Shown here piece by piece: positions 36,426 through 38,513 of a stretch of 38,513 bases of DNA. The notes beneath the pieces were generated by a model. The model did not search any database. It was not told the DNA's origin and saw nothing but the letters and a program-made list of their open reading frames with translations. A program made the position numbers and the translations under genes. Location: positions 1 through 38,513 of the forward strand of contig LADT01000045.1 in NCBI GenBank assembly GCA_000961765.1, in the 5' to 3' direction. Position 1 is the first letter of the stretch. The number at the start of each line of letters is the position of its first letter. The stretch is from Clostridiaceae bacterium BRH_c20a. Lineage in GTDB: Bacteria; Bacillota; Peptococcia; Peptococcales; BICA1-8.

Positions 36426-37226
36426 TTAATTCAAAATATGAACTCTCACAGACCGCCGTCCCCATTTTAGAGCTTCACTTTGTGTTTCCATAAACAAGTC
36501 AATTTTATCCCCTTTAATGGCACTACCAATATCTTGAGCAACAGCAAAGCCATAACTATCAATATATAACTTACTCCCTAAAGGAATTACCTTAGGGTCC
36601 ACAGCTACGGAACCTTTTTGAGGCCAAACACCTGTATATGTTTTGTTTCCGGTATGAGAATAAGCTGTCGACTTCATAATTAATGTTTTCGCAACGTCCA
36701 GGTTTTTACCTGCTCTTTGAACTATTTGCCTTGTCCCTACAGCAATAATTTCAGGTTGTGGCTCCACAATTATATCTTTTTTAATCAATTCTCTATTTGT
36801 TTCAATACTGTCATGATATGTAACTAAATATGTCTTGGAAACAATCCCCTCCTTGCCCTTTCTGATAACTTTTTTTTGCCCTGTTGTTATTGAATTATCA
36901 TTTATATATTCTTTTTTATAAGTAATATTTTCTTTTAGAATAAATTCCTCTTCTTTTACTCTAACAATCCTAATTATTAATTCCCCTGCCAAACCTTCAG
37001 CTTGCTCCAGGTCCGCAGTTAATGGAGGGCTAATACTATCATTTTCATTAATTACTAATTTTAATTCTCGAACTGCTCCTTCTACGGTATCAGCTTTTGT
37101 CCAATATTGGATTAATTTATTATCAACCATAATAAGTAATTTTGCAAAACCGTTAAACCAACTAAGAGAGATTGCAATTATAAACATTAACATAATTAAA
37201 ATTATATACTTTCTATTTTTAGCCAT
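36426..37226 (-). CDS. YabE-like cell-wall protein: DUF348, G5 and 3D domains
   Basis: A 266-residue exported or anchored protein. An N-terminal membrane helix or signal (about 7-24) precedes a DUF348 ubiquitin-like segment (about 33-75). A G5 domain follows (about 95-165), with KVIRKGKEGIVSKTYLVTY. The C-terminal 3D domain (about 183-266) has VAVDPKVIPLGSKLYI and AQDIGSAIKGDKIDLF. The three aspartates that name it are D210, D232 and D243, matching the MltA/RpfB-type catalytic site. Such proteins cleave peptidoglycan in germination or cell-wall turnover. Only one DUF348 copy is present; Bacillus YabE has more. GGGGTGG precedes the ATG. Confidence 0.9.
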   Translation of the reverse strand: MAKNRKYIILIMLMFIIAISLSWFNGFAKLLIMVDNKLIQYWTKADTVEGAVRELKLVINENDSISPPLTADLEQAEGLAGELIIRIVRVKEEEFILKENITYKKEYINDNSITTGQKKVIRKGKEGIVSKTYLVTYHDSIETNRELIKKDIIVEPQPEIIAVGTRQIVQRAGKNLDVAKTLIMKSTAYSHTGNKTYTGVWPQKGSVAVDPKVIPLGSKLYIDSYGFAVAQDIGSAIKGDKIDLFMETQSEALKWGRRSVRVHILN

Positions 37227-37327
37227 TTATCCACCCCAAGATTTTAGAAGTCACTTACTATATTCGATATTATCATAAACAAAACCTTTGGTAGCTTAAT
37301 CCATTTCTTTTCTAAATTCACCATTTA

Positions 37328-37753
37328 TTATGATAAATGTAAAAACACAGGCTCAAGAGCCTGTGTTTTATCCACCACATTACCAACATTTTTTATTTTA
37401 TCCAAAGCTTTTGCAAACTCAAAATTAAAAACTTCCAAAAAGTTTTTTTCACCACTTTCACAGTATTCTATAAGCTTAACATATGTAGTCGCAAGTTTAC
37501 TTAGTGCTTCTGAGAGTTCTATATCCCCTAATTCATTTGCCTTTACACTATATTCAGTAACTTTACTCCATGTTTCTCTAGCTAATTTTCCATCCCTTTC
37601 CAAAATAGCCTTCTGAGTATCACCTACAATGTTATCTACAAGCTTGGGAATTACCTCACGCTTGACTTTTTCTGAGTCACTGCAACCGAAAGTAAATAAG
37701 GAGAAGCTAATTATAAAAAAAATAATTAATAACTTGTTTACTCGTATTTTCAT
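37328..37753 (-). CDS. Small lipoprotein, function unknown
   Basis: A 141-residue predicted lipoprotein. The signal peptide (about 5-23) ends in TFGC with C24 the lipidation site; F at -2 makes this lipobox imperfect. The mature part is helical and charged with no recognised domain. Start: ATG at 37753 with AAGGAG eight bases upstream; the longer frame to 37783 is rejected. A strong terminator hairpin lies inside the reading frame 12 bases before the stop codon (see separate entry), so the mRNA may end before the stop. The gene stands alone between the 5S region and the 3D-domain gene. Confidence 0.75.
   Translation of the reverse strand: MKIRVNKLLIIFFIISFSLFTFGCSDSEKVKREVIPKLVDNIVGDTQKAILERDGKLARETWSKVTEYSVKANELGDIELSEALSKLATTYVKLIEYCESGEKNFLEVFNFEFAKALDKIKNVGNVVDKTQALEPVFLHLS
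37341..37369 (-). terminator. Terminator hairpin inside the lipoprotein reading frame
   Basis: A perfect 12-bp stem, AAAACACAGGCT with AGCCTGTGTTTT (37369-37358 with 37353-37342), loop CTTG, then T at 37341. It encodes the segment KTQALEPVF. The stop codon is at 37330-37328, beyond the T run. No other terminator is visible between this gene and the 3D-domain gene. Confidence 0.7.
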
Positions 37754-37869
37754 CTTACACACTCCTTTTTTACCGACAGGCAATTAGTAAGTATAATTAT
37801 AATTATTCGCTAAAAATTTAAAAAGACCTGCATTCAATATGGATTTATGTTAACTTCTTTAGGATACTT

Positions 37870-37933
37870 GTATTTACTTGTGGGTTGAGATTTGAGGTCC
37901 GTCTATGCGTCTATTCGTGAGCGCGTGAGCGCG
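37870..37933. repeat. Flank repeat A, copy 1
   Basis: Begins TATTTACTTGTGGGTTGAGA, continues through GTCCGTCTATGCGTCTATTC and ends in GAGCGCGTGAGCGCG. The same sequence recurs at 38421-38483, next to the intact 5S gene, and in shortened form at 38121-38153. The stretch 37784-37870 shows nothing I can name. Confidence 0.85.
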
Positions 37934-37945
37934 AAAATTAAAACA

Positions 37946-37977
37946 TCTAAAAACCACCTAGTAAAGGTGGTTTGGTT
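37946..37977 (-). terminator. Terminator, downstream copy
   Basis: Stem AAACCACC/GGTGGTTT (37973-37966 with 37958-37951) followed by a short T run. Nearly identical to the 5S terminator at 38162-38190, and it follows the 5S fragment in the same way. Confidence 0.7.
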
Positions 37978-38050
37978 GAATTATTGCTTTTTTAACTCGC
38001 CCACGCGCCCACTGACATGCAGTATAGCAGTGGAGTAAGACGAATAGACG

Positions 38051-38076
38051 CATTTATCCATGCAAATGGATAAATG
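38051..38076 (-). repeat. Perfect 11-bp hairpin, also beside the intact 5S gene
   Basis: CATTTATCCAT (38051-38061) pairs perfectly with ATGGATAAATG (38066-38076) around four bases. An identical copy at 38270-38295 lies five bases 3' of the intact 5S gene; this copy lies five bases 3' of the 5S fragment. It may be a processing site for the 5S 3' end. Confidence 0.7.
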
Positions 38077-38081
38077 AAGTT

Positions 38082-38115
38082 CCTGGCAACGACCTACTCT
38101 TCCAGGACCCTGCGG
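38082..38115 (-). pseudogene. 5S rRNA 3'-end fragment (34 bases)
   Basis: Identical to the last 34 bases of the intact 5S rRNA at 38301-38334 (plus strand CCTGGCAACGACCTACTCTT onward, to CCTGCGG). The homology ends abruptly at 38115, after which a shortened flank repeat A begins. A non-functional duplicate. Confidence 0.9.
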
Positions 38116-38120
38116 ACTTA

Positions 38121-38153
38121 GCGTCTTTCCGTCTATTCGTGGGCGCGTGAGCG
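38121..38153. repeat. Flank repeat A, shortened copy 2
   Basis: Contains CGTCTATTCGTGGGCGCGTG and the AGCGCG end of flank A but lacks its first half. It lies between the truncated 5S fragment and the 5S terminator, so it is the scar of a duplication with internal deletion. Confidence 0.75.
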
Positions 38154-38161
38154 CGAAAATC

Positions 38162-38190
38162 AAAAATAAACCACCCAGTAAAGGTGGTTT
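38162..38190 (-). terminator. Terminator of the 5S rRNA transcript
   Basis: Stem AAACCACC/GGTGGTTT (38190-38183 with 38175-38168), seven-base loop, then TATTTTTG on the minus strand, about 110 bases after the 5S 3' end. A CGCCCACGCGCCCAC block (38215-38229) lies between and is the inverted partner of flank A. Confidence 0.8.
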
Positions 38191-38269
38191 GGTTGAAACT
38201 TATTTATTCTTAGCTCGCCCACGCGCCCACGGACATACTGTATAGCAGTATAAGTAAGACGAATAGACG

Positions 38270-38295
38270 CATTTATCCATGCAAATGGATAAATG
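38270..38295 (-). repeat. Perfect 11-bp hairpin at the 5S 3' end
   Basis: CATTTATCCAT (38270-38280) with ATGGATAAATG (38285-38295), loop of four, five bases downstream of the 5S rRNA. Duplicated at 38051-38076. Its position suits a 3' processing or protection structure. Confidence 0.7.
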
Positions 38296-38300
38296 AAGTT

Positions 38301-38416
38301 CCTGGCAACGACCTACTCTTCCAGGACCCTGCGGTCCAAGTACCATCAGCGCTGGAGGGCTTAACTTCTGTGTTCGGTATGGGAACAGGTGTGGCCCCTC
38401 CGCTATTGTCACCAGG
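38301..38416 (-). rRNA. rrf: 5S ribosomal RNA
   Basis: A complete 5S rRNA of about 116 bases on the minus strand, from CCTGGTGACAATAGCGGAGG to GACCGCAGGGTCCTGGAAGA and the closing GTTGCCAGG. Conserved CCGAACACAGAAGTTAAGC (loop B/helix III) is present, and the ends pair (CCTGG/CCAGG). It is followed by a processing-type hairpin and a terminator and preceded by flank repeat A. The 23S gene is expected just beyond the right edge but is not in the window, so whether this 5S belongs to a full rrn operon cannot be seen. Confidence 0.97.
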
Positions 38417-38420
38417 AACT

Positions 38421-38483
38421 ATTTACTTGTGGGTTGAGATTTGAGGTCCGTCTATTCGTCTATCCGTGGGCGCGTGAGCGCGA
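38421..38483. repeat. Flank repeat A, copy 3, upstream of the 5S rRNA
   Basis: TATTTACTTGTGGGTTGAGA onward, almost identical to copy 1 at 37870-37933, ending GTGGGCGCGTGAGCGCG. It lies between the 5S gene and the right edge. The last 30 bases are unassigned AT-rich sequence. Confidence 0.85.
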
Positions 38484-38513
38484 AATACGAATTGACAAAT
38501 CATCGGATTTATT

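Noticed and set aside
37981-38412. Two minus-strand frames (37981-38163 and 38200-38412) with a shared protein-like segment
   Set aside because: They are translations of the 5S rRNA 3' end and its duplicated flank. The similarity between them reflects the DNA duplication, not a gene.

Overview
The window is a stretch of chromosome from a low-GC, endospore-forming Bacillota, most likely a Clostridia/Peptococcales-type anaerobe. Evidence for this is SpoIID/LytB and BofC-like proteins, a SigI/RsgI pair, HemZ, T-box leaders, a 6S RNA gene between aspS and tcdA (the Bacillus-type position), strong AGGAGG ribosome binding sites and frequent TTG/GTG starts. All 39 protein genes I accept, and the 5S rRNA, lie on the minus strand, so the window is best read from high to low coordinates.

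Layout in the direction of transcription. 38513-37870: a 5S rRNA gene, then a partial duplicate of its 3' end, set in repeated flanks with two copies of the terminator. 37753-34859: a small lipoprotein, a DUF348/G5/3D cell-wall protein followed by nadE, and a BofC-like protein. 34725-32259: ruvC-ruvA-ruvB and a DUF2905 membrane protein. 32105-29773: sigI-rsgI. 29609-25600: SpoIID/LytB protein, queA, tgt, yajC. 25460-24426: a stand-alone ParM-like actin homologue. 24290-22157: secD-secF. 22015-13706: lapA, recJ, apt, relA, dtd, a metallo-hydrolase, hemZ. 13696-10341: a His T-box leader with hisS-aspS. Then 6S RNA, tcdA, csoR-trxA, ltaE-rarA, iscR-iscS-iscU-mnmA, a PRC-barrel/zinc-ribbon/YtxH trio, an AI-2E family permease, and a second T-box leader facing out of the left edge, probably towards alaS.

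Most of this is housekeeping. Themes are tRNA charging and modification (hisS, aspS, dtd, tcdA, tgt, queA, mnmA), sulfur transfer (IscS and IscU just upstream of MnmA), recombination and repair (ruvABC, recJ, rarA), protein export (secDF, yajC), stringent response (relA, apt) and envelope/sporulation functions. Near-consensus sigma-A promoters stand in front of the left T-box, csoR, hisS and secD.

I found no clear unknown defence or metabolic system. The points most worth a second look are the chromosomal ParM-like gene with a perfect palindrome by its promoter, a lipoprotein whose terminator hairpin lies inside its own reading frame, a possible structural switch in the sigI leader, a CsoR-type operator over the start site of a csoR-trxA operon, a MITE-like element carrying the trxA terminator, inverted arrays of 31-32 bp repeats beside the left T-box, and the 5S duplication.
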